Below, in pieces: positions 35,822 through 44,538 of a DNA stretch of 64,000 bases. The notes beneath the pieces are model-generated. The model made no database searches. It saw nothing but the letters and a program-made list of their open reading frames with translations, and was not told where the DNA came from. Source of the stretch: Bacillota bacterium (GTDB taxonomy: Bacteria; Bacillota; Clostridia; Clostridiales; Clostridiaceae); NCBI GenBank assembly GCA_023451395.1, contig JAEXZL010000218.1:24597-88596 (forward strand), given 5' to 3'. The number at the start of each line of letters is the position of its first letter. Positions within the stretch are counted from its first letter, which is position 1. The position numbers were made by a program, and so were the translations under genes.

Positions 35822-36862
35822 GTGGGAAAAATAAATAGTTACTTCAAGAAGTATTTTTCTGCAAAATCGAAAGTAGCTTTTGTTGTATCACTTGTTACAA
35901 TAACACTAATGCTTGTGTTTTTCGATATGAGAAAGACAGTTGCCATTGACATTGATGGTGAAAAGCAGATGGTGGTAACATTTAAAAGAACCGTTGCCGA
36001 AGCATTGGAGGATAGCGGTATAACTTTAGGTTTAAAGGATAAAGTACAGCCATCGTTAGAAGCAGCATTAAGAAACAAAGACATTATCTATATTGATAGA
36101 GCAGTAAATGTCACTGTTGCTTTAGATGGGAAGGAACTAAATATTCTAACCAACGAAGACAGTCTTGAGGATTTACTCAAACAGGAGAATATTGCACTCG
36201 GTGACGAGGATATTATTGAGCCTGCAGCAAATACCCAGCCTACAGAGGGTATGAAGGTGATTATTACAAGAATAAACACCCAGTATGAAAAGTCCACCGT
36301 AGCCATAGACTATACCACAGAGGTTCAAAAGGATAAGGACCTAGAAAAGGGAAAAAGCAAGGTCCTTCAGGAAGGTGTTCCTGGTGAAAAAGAGGTAACC
36401 ACAAAGGTGGTTTTCCAAAATGGCGTAGAAGTGAGCAGAGAGATAGTTGAAGAAACTACTATAAAGGCTCCCGTCAATAAAGTGGTAGCAGAAGGCTCAG
36501 CAGCGGTTATAGTTGCATCAAGAGGTGGAGTTTCAGTTAAGGTTAAAGAAAATGGTCTTCCCTACAGTACGGATGTGCTTACTGTGAAGGCTACAGCCTA
36601 TTGGTCAGGAGACGATGGCGGATTAGTAACAGCTACAGGCACAGTGCCTGTTAGAGTTCCTGATGGCTGGAGCACAATAGCAGTTGATCCTAGGGTTATC
36701 CCCTTGGGCACAAAGGTATATGTAGAGGGGTATGGCTATGCTATAGCTCAAGATACCGGCGGTGCTATTAAAGGAAACAGAATAGATGTTTTTTTAAGCA
36801 ACGCAAAGCAAGTCTATAACTGGGGTGTAAGAACAGTAAAAGTTCATATTCTTGGAAAGTAG
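35822..36862 (+). CDS. yabE: Cell-wall-associated YabE-like protein: DUF348, G5 and 3D domains
   Basis: This 346-residue protein has one N-terminal membrane anchor (KVAFVVSLVTITLMLVFF). Two ubiquitin-like DUF348 repeats follow (TVAIDIDGEKQMVVTFKRTVAEALEDSGI and a second copy), then a G5 domain (about residues 160-235) and a C-terminal 3D domain with VDPRVIPLGTKVYVEGYG and DTGGAIKGNRIDVF. The three conserved Asp of the 3D fold resemble a lytic-transglycosylase active site. In Bacillus, YabE is a putative cell-wall hydrolase. GGGAGGTAG lies just before GTG 35822. It is followed by a strong hairpin. Confidence 0.92.
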   Translation: MGKINSYFKKYFSAKSKVAFVVSLVTITLMLVFFDMRKTVAIDIDGEKQMVVTFKRTVAEALEDSGITLGLKDKVQPSLEAALRNKDIIYIDRAVNVTVALDGKELNILTNEDSLEDLLKQENIALGDEDIIEPAANTQPTEGMKVIITRINTQYEKSTVAIDYTTEVQKDKDLEKGKSKVLQEGVPGEKEVTTKVVFQNGVEVSREIVEETTIKAPVNKVVAEGSAAVIVASRGGVSVKVKENGLPYSTDVLTVKATAYWSGDDGGLVTATGTVPVRVPDGWSTIAVDPRVIPLGTKVYVEGYGYAIAQDTGGAIKGNRIDVFLSNAKQVYNWGVRTVKVHILGK

Positions 36863-36865
36863 CTA

Positions 36866-36898
36866 TATAGAGGTGGCGATTTCGCCACCTCTATTACT
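36866..36898 (+). terminator. Hairpin after yabE
   Basis: ATAGAGGTGGCG pairs perfectly with CGCCACCTCTAT around a 4-5 base loop, followed by TACTTTG. The stem is strong but the T-run is poor, so it may also act as an mRNA-stabilising hairpin. Confidence 0.75.
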
Positions 36899-37003
36899 TT
36901 GTAAGCCTTTGAATCCCTTGACAAGGCTTGTTATTAAGTTTACATTATAGGAGATTATAATAAATAGAAGATTTAAATGATGCTGAAAGGAAGTAGCTGT
37001 GCT

Positions 37004-37555
37004 TTGATAAAAGAGGTTATAGTAGTAGAGGGAAGAGATGATATTACTGCAGTAAAAAGAGCTCTAGAGGCTGAATGTATTGCCGTAGGAGGCTTTGGGA
37101 TAAATGGAAAAGTAATAGAAAGAATAAAAGAGGCTCAGAAAAGGAAGGGAGTTATAGTACTAACAGACCCTGACTTTGCTGGGGAAAGGATAAGAAGCAT
37201 AATATCTAAAAGAGTGCCAGGAGTAAAGCATGCATATATTACTCAGGGAGAGGGAATTAAAGATGGTGATATAGGTATAGAAAATGCGGAACCAGATGCA
37301 ATACTAAGAGCTCTTGAAAAGGCTAGGGTAACACAGGAAACAAAAAAAGAGCTTTTTAACACTGAGGATATGTACCATTTTAAGCTTACAGGTGATGAAA
37401 AGGCTAAAAAGAGGAGAGAGCTTTTGGGCAGGGAGCTGGGAATAGGCTTAGGAAACACTCGACAGCTCATATCAAGGCTTAATAATTATGGTATTACCAG
37501 AGAAGAATTTATAAAAGCAATGGATAAAATAGATAAGGAAAGCAAGGGTGAATAA
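37004..37555 (+). CDS. rnmV: Ribonuclease M5
   Basis: This 183-residue TOPRIM nuclease completes the ends of 5S rRNA. The N-terminal [19 protein letters not shown] holds the TOPRIM Glu, and [19 protein letters not shown] holds the Asp-x-Asp-type metal site. The frame is open from ATG 36977, but known RNase M5 proteins begin with IKExIVVEG, which matches TTG 37004 (AAAGGAAG about 10 bases upstream). I use that start with moderate certainty. It ends one base before ksgA, as in other Firmicutes. Confidence 0.92.
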   Translation: MIKEVIVVEGRDDITAVKRALEAECIAVGGFGINGKVIERIKEAQKRKGVIVLTDPDFAGERIRSIISKRVPGVKHAYITQGEGIKDGDIGIENAEPDAILRALEKARVTQETKKELFNTEDMYHFKLTGDEKAKKRRELLGRELGIGLGNTRQLISRLNNYGITREEFIKAMDKIDKESKGE

Positions 37556-37556
37556 A

Positions 37557-38402
37557 ATGGATGTAAACACCATGGAGCTTGTAAAAAAATATAATTTTAG
37601 GTTTACAAAAAGTCTTGGACAAAATTTTCTTGTAGATTCCTCTGTATTGAGAGATATAGTGGAAGGTTCGGAGGTTTCCAAGGAGGATCACGTTATTGAA
37701 ATTGGTCCTGGAGTGGGGACCCTTACCAAGGAGCTTTTAGAAAGAGCTAAAAGGGTAACTTCCATTGAGCTTGATTCGAGTCTTATTCCAATATTAGAGG
37801 CGGAGCTTGGAGATAGGGAAGGCTTTAACCTTATAAATAAGGATGCTCTAAAGGTGAATTTTAAGGAGCTTATTTCAGAAGGAGAGAAGGTAAAGGTAGT
37901 AGCCAATCTTCCATATTATGTAACTACCCCTATTATTGCAAGACTCTTAAATGAGAATATTGCTTTTGATTCACTTACTATAATGATACAGAAAGAGGTA
38001 GCTGAGAGAATAAATGCAGTTCCTGGGAACAAGGATTATGGAGCATTGTCTTTATTAGTTCAATACCATTGTGATACTGAGATCATAAGAAGGGTACCAC
38101 CTACAGCCTTCATGCCGAGGCCTAAGGTAGATTCTATAGTCATAAAGCTTACAAAGCTCCCAGAGCCTAGGGTAAAGGTTGTGGACGAAAAGCTCTTCTT
38201 TGCTGTTATAAGGGAAGCTTTTAATATGAGAAGAAAGACTTTGTCCAATGCATTAAAGGGCTTAAAGCTTCAAAAGGAAGACCTTGAGGAGGCCTTCAGA
38301 ATAAGCGGTATAGATCCTAAAAGAAGAGGAGAAACCTTATCTGTAGAAGAATTTGCGGAATTGTCCAATTGCATTATAAAGTATATGAACTATAGTATAT
38401 AA
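37557..38402 (+). CDS. ksgA: 16S rRNA dimethyladenosine transferase
   Basis: This 281-residue S-adenosylmethionine methyltransferase dimethylates two adjacent adenines at the 3' end of 16S rRNA. Motifs are [24 protein letters not shown] for SAM binding, and the catalytic [12 protein letters not shown]-terminal helical domain ends the protein. Loss in other bacteria gives kasugamycin resistance. ATG 37557 comes after AAGGGTGA and directly follows the rnmV stop, so the two are translated together. A GTG at 37548 is less likely. Confidence 0.97.
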   Translation: MDVNTMELVKKYNFRFTKSLGQNFLVDSSVLRDIVEGSEVSKEDHVIEIGPGVGTLTKELLERAKRVTSIELDSSLIPILEAELGDREGFNLINKDALKVNFKELISEGEKVKVVANLPYYVTTPIIARLLNENIAFDSLTIMIQKEVAERINAVPGNKDYGALSLLVQYHCDTEIIRRVPPTAFMPRPKVDSIVIKLTKLPEPRVKVVDEKLFFAVIREAFNMRRKTLSNALKGLKLQKEDLEEAFRISGIDPKRRGETLSVEEFAELSNCIIKYMNYSI

Positions 38403-38424
38403 GAACTAAGAAAGAAGGGATAGG

Positions 38425-39078
38425 ATGAGGAACGTTAAGCTTGCAATCTTTGATATGGATGGACTTATGCTTGATACTGAGAAGCTTATGTTAGATTCTT
38501 GTATGACAATTGCAAAAAAAAATAATTATCCTTTAAAGAAAGAGGACTATTTGAGAACTGTAGGGCTTAATAATAGGGATACTGAGGCAATTTACATAGA
38601 ATGTATGGGAGAGGACTTTCCTATTGAAGAATTTAGAACTAAGGTAAGCGAGATATATGAAGCTATAGTTTTGGATAAGGGGGCACCAAAAAAACAAGGG
38701 TTAGAGGAGCTTTTAGACTTTTTAGAGGAAAATAATATACAAAAGGTCGTAGCTACCTCCACTCATAGAGAGAGAGCAGAGAAAATTCTTCTTAAGAGTG
38801 GCATACTTAACAGGTTTTCCTTCATTGTTTGCGGTGATGAAATCGAAAAGGGTAAACCAGAACCAGACATTTTTCTGGAGGCATGTAGACGAGCAGGGGT
38901 AGAACCAAAGGATGCTGTGGTGTTAGAGGACTCGCAAAATGGGCTTCTGGCAGCATCAAGAGCAGGGATTAAATGTCTTCTTATACCTGATCTTGTGGAG
39001 CCTAGACAGGATATTATACAGCTAGCATATGCAAGGCTTAACAATCTTCTAGAGGCTATGAATATAGAAATTAAATAG
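38425..39078 (+). CDS. HAD-superfamily phosphatase/phosphomutase-like hydrolase
   Basis: These 217 residues make a HAD enzyme with a beta-phosphoglucomutase-type cap. Motif I is DMDGLMLDTE with nucleophile Asp10 and Asp12. Motif II is ATSTH, the motif III Lys is in KGKPEPDIFLEACRRAG, and motif IV is VLEDSQNG. Likely substrates are small phosphorylated sugars, but a choice between phosphatase and mutase cannot be made. It is 22 bases after ksgA with its own GAAGGGATAGG, so it probably rides on the same transcript and ends at 39092-39119. Confidence 0.9.
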   Translation: MRNVKLAIFDMDGLMLDTEKLMLDSCMTIAKKNNYPLKKEDYLRTVGLNNRDTEAIYIECMGEDFPIEEFRTKVSEIYEAIVLDKGAPKKQGLEELLDFLEENNIQKVVATSTHRERAEKILLKSGILNRFSFIVCGDEIEKGKPEPDIFLEACRRAGVEPKDAVVLEDSQNGLLAASRAGIKCLLIPDLVEPRQDIIQLAYARLNNLLEAMNIEIK

Positions 39079-39091
39079 ATTAATTTTAGAG

Positions 39092-39119
39092 GTTCCCGGC
39101 TTATACCGGGACTTTTTTT
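39092..39119 (+). terminator. Intrinsic terminator after the HAD gene
   Basis: GTTCCCGG pairs with CCGGGAC (short loop CTTATA) and is followed by seven T. Confidence 0.9.
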
Positions 39120-39200
39120 ATATTGAATAGATAAGTGTGTCTTTTTTTGGGGGGGCTTTCATATAATATAAGGAATAAATATATGTGGAGGGACTGTTAC

Positions 39201-40952
39201 TTGGCACATAGCAGACTGTATAGAAGTTTTATGATATTACAGGAAGAAGAAAAAGGATATTCTATAGCCCTTGATAAGGCTCTCTCGGGATATGCTAAGA
39301 TAGAAGGAAAAAACGATAGATGTAGAATAAATTTCTATGCCCAAAACCTTAAAAAAGATAATTACAGCATGTTGCTTATTTGCAGTAAGAAGGGTGTTAA
39401 TCGGAATATATCCATAGGAAATATGAACATAAACGATCTAGGAAGGGCAGAGATAAGCTGCGAATATGATGTTAATAGCATTGGAAACACCGGTATAGCC
39501 ATGAACTCAATATCAGGAGCGGCAATAGTAAAGCTTCAGGATAATAAGCCTTTAGTAGTAATGTGTGGATATATGTCTGGAGAAAAGGTTCCTGAGGAGT
39601 GGAGAGGCTTCTCCATAGTAGGCACTACAGAAAATGAGGAAGATAAAGAAGCTTCAACGAATGTTGAAGCAGCCCTGGAAGAGAAGACAACTCTAACCAA
39701 TATTGAAACAGCTTCCGAGGACAAAGCAGTGATTGCAGAAAATAAAGATGAGGTTGTGCAAGAAACATTAAATACTGAGGGTGCAGAGATTGTTGAGGCG
39801 GTGGAGGATGCAACTTTATCTGTAGTTTCCCCAGAGGTATATGAAGAAAGAAAGACAGAGCCTTCCGTGATAGGCGAGGAAGCACGTGAAGAAGTAGAAG
39901 GGGAGGTTCACAAGGAAATAGTTGAGGAAGCTCATAAGGATAGCGAAGTCATACCAGATGCCCAGAACAGCTCAAGGGTTAATATGGAAAGACTTGAGGT
40001 GAATGAGATAGTACCTGAAGGGAAGTCAGTAGAAGCTTTAGTGAATCCGGTAGAAGAATTAAAGGATAAAGCCTCTGAGAAGCTGGTTACAGAAACTGTT
40101 GAAGCAGTGAAGGAAAATATACAAGCTAGTGAAAGAAAAGAAAGTATTCCTATATTTATTGAAAAATTAAAGGAGCCCATAAAGGAAGAATTTACTAGAA
40201 ATGAAATTGAAGCTCTAAAAAGATTTATAGCTGAGCAGGAGGCAGAGCTAAATAAAAATTTCAGAGAAGCAGAAAAAAATCAAAACCTTCATAGGGAAAT
40301 ATTAAATGAAGTAGAGATAAAAGAGAGACCAAGAATGGAAGAAGAGAAGGGGCACACAGTTACTGAAGTGCTCAGAAAGGATATTCAGGAGATAGAAGAT
40401 TTAAAGAACAACTATAGTGAGAATATGAACAGAAATGCAAATGAGTTTGATAGCTACGAAAAACTAATTGAGGAAAGTAAAGAAAAGTTTAAGCTTCAGG
40501 AGCTAAACAAGAGCAAGGATGAGGAGTTTGTCTTAAGGGGAAGTGTGGGTGATTTCTTTAGAGGAGTAGCAGAGGATTTCGAGCCCTTTAAGCTCTATAA
40601 TGAGGATATAAAGTACTGCCAGTGGTATAGAGTTAATGTAGATAATATAGACACCCTTTGTGATGTATCTGATTATAATAAATATACTATAGCATATTAT
40701 CCTATGATGAACTACTATCCATATATTAAGCCTAGGGGACATTTTCTTTTAGGCTTTAAGGGAGACAGTAAGGGAAGTATGAAGTATCTTGTTTATGGAA
40801 TTCCAGGAAGGAAGGATAAGCTTGAGCAGCCTTATGGAGGTAAGTCAGGTTTTGTAACCTGGGTTTCTCAGGATGATCATAGAGATGGCATGGGATATTG
40901 GTTGATGTTTTACGATTTTAAGAATTCAGTGATTGTAGTACCTATGAAATAA
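39201..40952 (+). CDS. Two-domain protein with long acidic linker, unknown function
   Basis: This is a 583-residue soluble protein with no signal peptide. Residues about 1-135 form a beta-rich domain (AHSRLYRSFMILQEEEKGYSIALD to VVMCGYMSG). Residues about 140-430 are a low-complexity, Glu/Val/Lys-rich, probably disordered and helical linker. The last 110 residues form a compact aromatic-rich domain (CQWYRVNVDN, YYPMMNYYPYIKPRGHFLLGFKG, GGKSGFVTWVSQDDHRDGMGYWLMFYD). TTG 39201, eight bases after GGAGGG, is the best start; the open frame runs back to 39135. I recall similar N-terminal domains in clostridial proteins of unknown role. A spore-surface or envelope role is a guess I do not press. Confidence 0.75.
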   Translation: MAHSRLYRSFMILQEEEKGYSIALDKALSGYAKIEGKNDRCRINFYAQNLKKDNYSMLLICSKKGVNRNISIGNMNINDLGRAEISCEYDVNSIGNTGIAMNSISGAAIVKLQDNKPLVVMCGYMSGEKVPEEWRGFSIVGTTENEEDKEASTNVEAALEEKTTLTNIETASEDKAVIAENKDEVVQETLNTEGAEIVEAVEDATLSVVSPEVYEERKTEPSVIGEEAREEVEGEVHKEIVEEAHKDSEVIPDAQNSSRVNMERLEVNEIVPEGKSVEALVNPVEELKDKASEKLVTETVEAVKENIQASERKESIPIFIEKLKEPIKEEFTRNEIEALKRFIAEQEAELNKNFREAEKNQNLHREILNEVEIKERPRMEEEKGHTVTEVLRKDIQEIEDLKNNYSENMNRNANEFDSYEKLIEESKEKFKLQELNKSKDEEFVLRGSVGDFFRGVAEDFEPFKLYNEDIKYCQWYRVNVDNIDTLCDVSDYNKYTIAYYPMMNYYPYIKPRGHFLLGFKGDSKGSMKYLVYGIPGRKDKLEQPYGGKSGFVTWVSQDDHRDGMGYWLMFYDFKNSVIVVPMK

Positions 40953-40957
40953 GTAAA

Positions 40958-41002
40958 ATAGTAGTGCTTTAGGGAAAACTGTGGCACTACTATTAATTCT
41001 TT
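40958..41002 (+). terminator. Possible terminator after the acidic-linker gene
   Basis: ATAGTAGTGC (40958-40967) pairs perfectly with GCACTACTAT (40984-40993). The 16-base loop is long and the following run is TAATTCTTT, so the terminator is moderate. Confidence 0.6.
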
Positions 41003-41037
41003 ACACAAGTACTATGGTAAAAAGGAGGGTGCCTTAG

Positions 41038-41637
41038 ATGAAGCTTGGTTTTACAAAATTTCAAATCAATAAAAAACAGCTGGGAGTAACTTTGGTGCTT
41101 CTTGGACTTATGGCCATGCTTATATCTGGAGAATTTCTTTTTAAAGATCGGCTGAAGGAGGTAGCCTTAGTTGATACTGAAATGAGTATTATGAAGCTGA
41201 TTACCTCCTCAGAAGGCAGGGTTAGCTATAAGCTTCCTGAAAGCTGGAGCTATTCAGAAAAGAGCTTTCCAGATGATGGTATAATTCATTATAGTGAGTA
41301 TAGCTCAAAGGACAAGAGTATAATCGGCTATGCCTCTGTGGCAAAAAGTTACGTTACTATAGAGGAGTTATTAAAGAGTGATAGAGAAAAAGAAGAGAAG
41401 AGTTATAAAGTAGAGGAGTATTGCTCTGAGGAGGGGAAGCTAAAGGAAAGACCCTTCTATGCAGTTTCTTATGAGTTTACAGCAGAAGGATTAGGAACCT
41501 ATATAGCAAGAGAGTATTATTTAAGCTATGATGATCTTGTGGTAAAGCTTAGTTTCTATATTGCCAAAGAAAAATATAAGGAGAATATGACCGTGGCTTT
41601 TGGTAATATTTTAGAAAGCTTTACCTTAAATAAATAA
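41038..41637 (+). CDS. Membrane-anchored PsbP-like/DUF1795-type hypothetical protein
   Basis: This 199-residue protein has one N-terminal membrane segment (LGVTLVLLGLMAMLISGEFLF, about residues 15-36) and an extracytoplasmic domain. The fold pattern YKLPESWSYSEKSFPDDGIIHYSEYSS, then YVTIEELLKSDREKEEKSYK, then ISFY-type strands resembles PsbP/Mog1-like domains, though similarity by eye is weak. AAAAAGGAGGGTG precedes ATG. It may be co-regulated with the acidic-linker protein upstream, but a hairpin separates them, and another terminator follows at 41647-41683. The role is unknown. Confidence 0.65.
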   Translation: MKLGFTKFQINKKQLGVTLVLLGLMAMLISGEFLFKDRLKEVALVDTEMSIMKLITSSEGRVSYKLPESWSYSEKSFPDDGIIHYSEYSSKDKSIIGYASVAKSYVTIEELLKSDREKEEKSYKVEEYCSEEGKLKERPFYAVSYEFTAEGLGTYIAREYYLSYDDLVVKLSFYIAKEKYKENMTVAFGNILESFTLNK

Positions 41638-41646
41638 ACGCAATTT

Positions 41647-41683
41647 TAATTACTGCAGGAATGTCTGCAGTAATTATTTTTTT
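41647..41683 (+). terminator. Intrinsic terminator
   Basis: TAATTACTGCAG (41647-41658) pairs perfectly with CTGCAGTAATTA (41665-41676), followed by seven T. Confidence 0.95.
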
Positions 41684-41771
41684 ATTCCTTTGGTTATATC
41701 TTCAACGGTTGCTTTAAGCTCTCTATAGGATTATAATTTAATATGATTCATTTTTTAGGGGGAGCATAATA

Positions 41772-42527
41772 ATGAAACCAATACTATTTGAAATTTTTGG
41801 GATTGAAGTATATGGCTATGGCTTAATGATAGCCCTTGGAATCGTTGCAGCTATACTTTTATTAAGTCATAGGGCAAAGAAAAAGGGCTATGATGAAGAT
41901 AAGATTTTTAATATGACTATTTTCGCAGTAATAGGAGGTGTTTTAGGGGGAAAGCTTTTATATATAATTACAGACTTTAAAAGTATAATGGAAAACCCTA
42001 TATCCATCCTTACAAATTTCGGAGAGGGATTTGTTATCTATGGTTCTATTGCTGGAGGAGCTTTAGCTGTAATACTTTACTGCAGAGCACAGGGGTTTCA
42101 AGCATTTAAGATATTTGATCTTGTGATTCCCAGTGTAGCTGTAGGTCAAGGTTTTGGAAGAATTGGGTGCTTTCTGGCAGGCTGCTGTTATGGTGCTGAA
42201 ACAACACTTCCAATTGGTGTGGAGTTTACAAATTCACTATTTGCACCTTCAGGAGTACATCTTCATCCTACTCAGCTTTATTCTTCTGTTTTTAACTTTC
42301 TTTTAGCTCTGCTGCTGCTATGGTATGATAGAAGGAAAAAGAAGGATGGAAATACCTTGGCACTATATCTTATTATCTATAGCATTGGAAGATTTTTGAT
42401 AGAGTTTATAAGAAATGATCCAAGAGGTAATGTAGGAATACTAAGTACATCACAGTTTATAGCTATTTTCACCTTAATTCTAGGTGTAATATTATTTTAT
42501 ATACCTCATAAAAAAGGGAGAGGGTAA
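41772..42527 (+). CDS. lgt: Prolipoprotein diacylglyceryl transferase family protein (divergent)
   Basis: This 251-residue membrane protein has about seven helices. Lgt landmarks are the start IFGIEVYGYGLMIALGI, the signature GRIGCFLAGCCYGAE, HPTQLYSSVFNFLLALLLL, and RFLIEFIRND with the conserved Arg. The canonical signature GRxGNFxNxE has its Asn residues replaced by Cys or Ala here, and the usual catalytic loop His is Tyr (VIYGSIAGG). I recall this Cys-rich variant from other anaerobes. It would add diacylglycerol to the lipobox cysteine of lipoproteins; the next gene encodes one. The ribosome-site region TTTTAGGGGG (41753-41762) is complementary to the small RNA loop described at 51680-51813. 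Confidence 0.85.
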   Translation: MKPILFEIFGIEVYGYGLMIALGIVAAILLLSHRAKKKGYDEDKIFNMTIFAVIGGVLGGKLLYIITDFKSIMENPISILTNFGEGFVIYGSIAGGALAVILYCRAQGFQAFKIFDLVIPSVAVGQGFGRIGCFLAGCCYGAETTLPIGVEFTNSLFAPSGVHLHPTQLYSSVFNFLLALLLLWYDRRKKKDGNTLALYLIIYSIGRFLIEFIRNDPRGNVGILSTSQFIAIFTLILGVILFYIPHKKGRG

Positions 42528-42529
42528 CC

Positions 42530-43360
42530 TTGAAAAAGAGAATATATATCCTTCTGGTATTCCTGAGTATAACCTTTTTATTAGGGGGCTGTGCTTATAT
42601 TGATAAGGCAAATGTATGGCTTAAGCTAAAAAACCAGGATTTTGAATATATTAAAGAGGGAAAGGTAGAAAAGATAATTATTCAGAGTACCAGAAATGCG
42701 GGTTTTAGATTTGTGGTAACAGATAAAAGCACTATTAAGGATTTATATAGTCTTTTATCGTCTGGGAAGGCTGTAGAGAAGACTTCGGAGCTAGAACCAG
42801 ATTATATTTTTGAGATTCATGAATCCTCAGATAAGATTCATACCTTTAATTATGTTGCAGGCTTAAGCGGTAATGATATAGGAAATTTCTATAGTGATAA
42901 TAAGGTCTATAGAGTAAATCAAAGGTTAGATAATGATATAATAAGTAATATGTCCTATCTTAGAAAGCCTAGAGACTTCCAGGAGATTTATTACGGATCT
43001 ATATTGAAGGTCTTATCTCAGTATGGTGAAACAATTAATCCTGGAGGCAGTAAAAGTCTTGGAGTTTATCTTGATGAAGATGTGGAAAGCTCCAAATATA
43101 TTATTTCTGTGCAGCTGGAAGACTTTAAATACGATTTGAGTAATGTCATGAAAAATGCCCAGTTAGTTAAAAATAATAAGGAGAACTTCGATTTGCTCCT
43201 AAAGGTTAAGACTCAGGGCTATAAAACAAATGTTTATAAAAGTATATTAACATTAAGCGGTATAGAAGGTGTCACTGATGTTAAATACTATGTAAGAGGC
43301 AATCATGTCAGTGGCAGCTGGTCTATTGAAGTTTTTGATCAAAAGCCACAAGATTGGTAA
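42530..43360 (+). CDS. Predicted lipoprotein, unknown function
   Basis: This 276-residue exported protein has a type II signal peptide (MKKRIYILLVFLSITFLLGGC), with Cys21 as the lipidated residue. The mature part is beta/alpha mixed, without cysteine clusters or a catalytic motif I recognise. The phrases VEKIIIQSTRNAGFRFVVTD and DIISNMSYLRKPR recall extracytoplasmic YhfM-like domains only weakly. It starts with TTG two bases after lgt ends and so is co-translated with the enzyme that would lipidate it. The Mrp gene follows 15 bases later. Function unknown. Confidence 0.8.
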   Translation: MKKRIYILLVFLSITFLLGGCAYIDKANVWLKLKNQDFEYIKEGKVEKIIIQSTRNAGFRFVVTDKSTIKDLYSLLSSGKAVEKTSELEPDYIFEIHESSDKIHTFNYVAGLSGNDIGNFYSDNKVYRVNQRLDNDIISNMSYLRKPRDFQEIYYGSILKVLSQYGETINPGGSKSLGVYLDEDVESSKYIISVQLEDFKYDLSNVMKNAQLVKNNKENFDLLLKVKTQGYKTNVYKSILTLSGIEGVTDVKYYVRGNHVSGSWSIEVFDQKPQDW

Positions 43361-43375
43361 GAAGGGGTGAATATC

Positions 43376-44218
43376 ATGGGAAATTGTTCAACTTGTCCAT
43401 CAAGTTCCAAGTGCTCAATAAAGAATCAAGATAAATGTGGTAAGGTACTTCCTAAGTATGGAAGTGTTAAAAATATAATTGGTATTATCAGCGGTAAGGG
43501 TGGCGTAGGTAAATCTACAGTCACCGGTATAATTGCATCAAAGCTTGCAGAGTCAGGCTATAAAGTAGGTGTTTTGGATGCAGATGTTACAGGACCCTCC
43601 ATGCCTAGATTTTTCGGAATAAATAATAAGAGAGCTCAGATAACACCTATAGATGAAAAAGGAACTGTTTATAAATTTGAACCAGTAGTTTCTGAGCTGG
43701 GGATAAAGGTAATTTCCATGAATCTATTAACAGAGGTGGAGGATCAGCCTGTGATTTGGAGAGGACCGGTTATAACTGGGGTGCTTAATCAAATGTTTAC
43801 TGATACCCATTGGGAAGAGCTCGACTATCTTTTAATTGATATGCCCCCTGGAACTGGTGATATAGCTTTAACAGTGATGCAGAGCTTCCCTATAAACAGT
43901 TTAATAATTGTATCCACTCCTCAGGATATGGTTTCTATGATTGTTAAGAAGGTAGTAATAATGGCAGAGAAGCTAGCAGTTCCTATAAAGGGAGTTGTAG
44001 AAAATATGGCTTATCTAGAGTGTGGTAATTGTGGAGAGAAGATGAGAATCTTCAGCAAAAAAACTGCAGAGGAGCACGCAGAGTATTTAGGACTGCCTCT
44101 TATTGCGGAATTACCTATAAATCCAGATTTAGCGGATGCTTTAGAGGAAGGCAGAACTGAAGGTTATAGTGCACTTAATCCTGCTTATGATACCTTAGCA
44201 GCCAATGCTGTCAAATAA
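43376..44218 (+). CDS. Mrp/NBP35-family P-loop ATPase (Fe-S carrier)
   Basis: This 280-residue ParA-like ATPase has the deviant Walker A GKGGVGKST, DADVTGPSMPR, and the CxxC of YLECGNCGEKM, whose cysteines bridge a [4Fe-4S] cluster between two subunits. An extra cysteine-rich N-terminus (CSTCPSSSKCSIKNQDKC) recalls NBP35 and may bind another cluster. The family carries and inserts Fe-S clusters in the cytoplasm. ATG 43376 follows AAGGGG by 8 bases; the frame also opens at GTG 43367. A ferredoxin gene follows, consistent with Fe-S metabolism. Confidence 0.92.
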   Translation: MGNCSTCPSSSKCSIKNQDKCGKVLPKYGSVKNIIGIISGKGGVGKSTVTGIIASKLAESGYKVGVLDADVTGPSMPRFFGINNKRAQITPIDEKGTVYKFEPVVSELGIKVISMNLLTEVEDQPVIWRGPVITGVLNQMFTDTHWEELDYLLIDMPPGTGDIALTVMQSFPINSLIIVSTPQDMVSMIVKKVVIMAEKLAVPIKGVVENMAYLECGNCGEKMRIFSKKTAEEHAEYLGLPLIAELPINPDLADALEEGRTEGYSALNPAYDTLAANAVK

Positions 44219-44269
44219 GCTAGGCTCCTTAGGATTATAATAATGCCTTAATGGAAAGGAGGTATTGCT

Positions 44270-44458
44270 ATGAAAGCAATAGTTGATAAGGAAACCTGCA
44301 TAGGATGCGGGCTTTGTCCATCTATCTGTCCAGAGGTTTTTGATATGGAGGATGATGGGAAAGCTGCTGCAGTAGTAGATGAGGTTCCTGCGGGCAGTGA
44401 AGGCTCAGCTCAAGAAGCAGCAGACAGCTGTCCTGTGGACGCAATTTCCGTTGAATGA
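44270..44458 (+). CDS. [4Fe-4S] ferredoxin, single-cluster type
   Basis: This 62-residue acidic protein has one complete cluster motif: Cys11, Cys14, Cys17 (CIGCGLC) and the distant cysteine in DSCPVDAI. An additional Cys21 (SICPEV) matches the disulfide-forming or alternative ligand seen in Thermotoga- or Desulfovibrio-type ferredoxins. It is a low-potential electron carrier. GGAAAGGAGG lies 6 bases before ATG. It follows the Mrp gene by about 50 bases and is probably co-transcribed; a hairpin at 44492-44525 ends the unit. Confidence 0.94.
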   Translation: MKAIVDKETCIGCGLCPSICPEVFDMEDDGKAAAVVDEVPAGSEGSAQEAADSCPVDAISVE

Positions 44459-44491
44459 TTTACTTTCCATTTCCTAATAATAATTAATAAG

Positions 44492-44525
44492 AAAGGCTGT
44501 TCAGATACTTCTGAACAGCCTTTTA
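44492..44525. terminator. Bidirectional intrinsic terminator
   Basis: AAAGGCTGTTCAGA pairs with TCTGAACAGCCTTT around a 4-base loop, between the convergent ferredoxin and thiT genes. Confidence 0.95.
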
Positions 44526-44538
44526 TACTAAAAGATTT

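Noticed and set aside
39625..39885. 86-codon antisense frame rich in Leu and Pro
   Set aside because: It is the complement of the Glu-rich linker of the acidic protein; low complexity on one strand creates long frames on the other.
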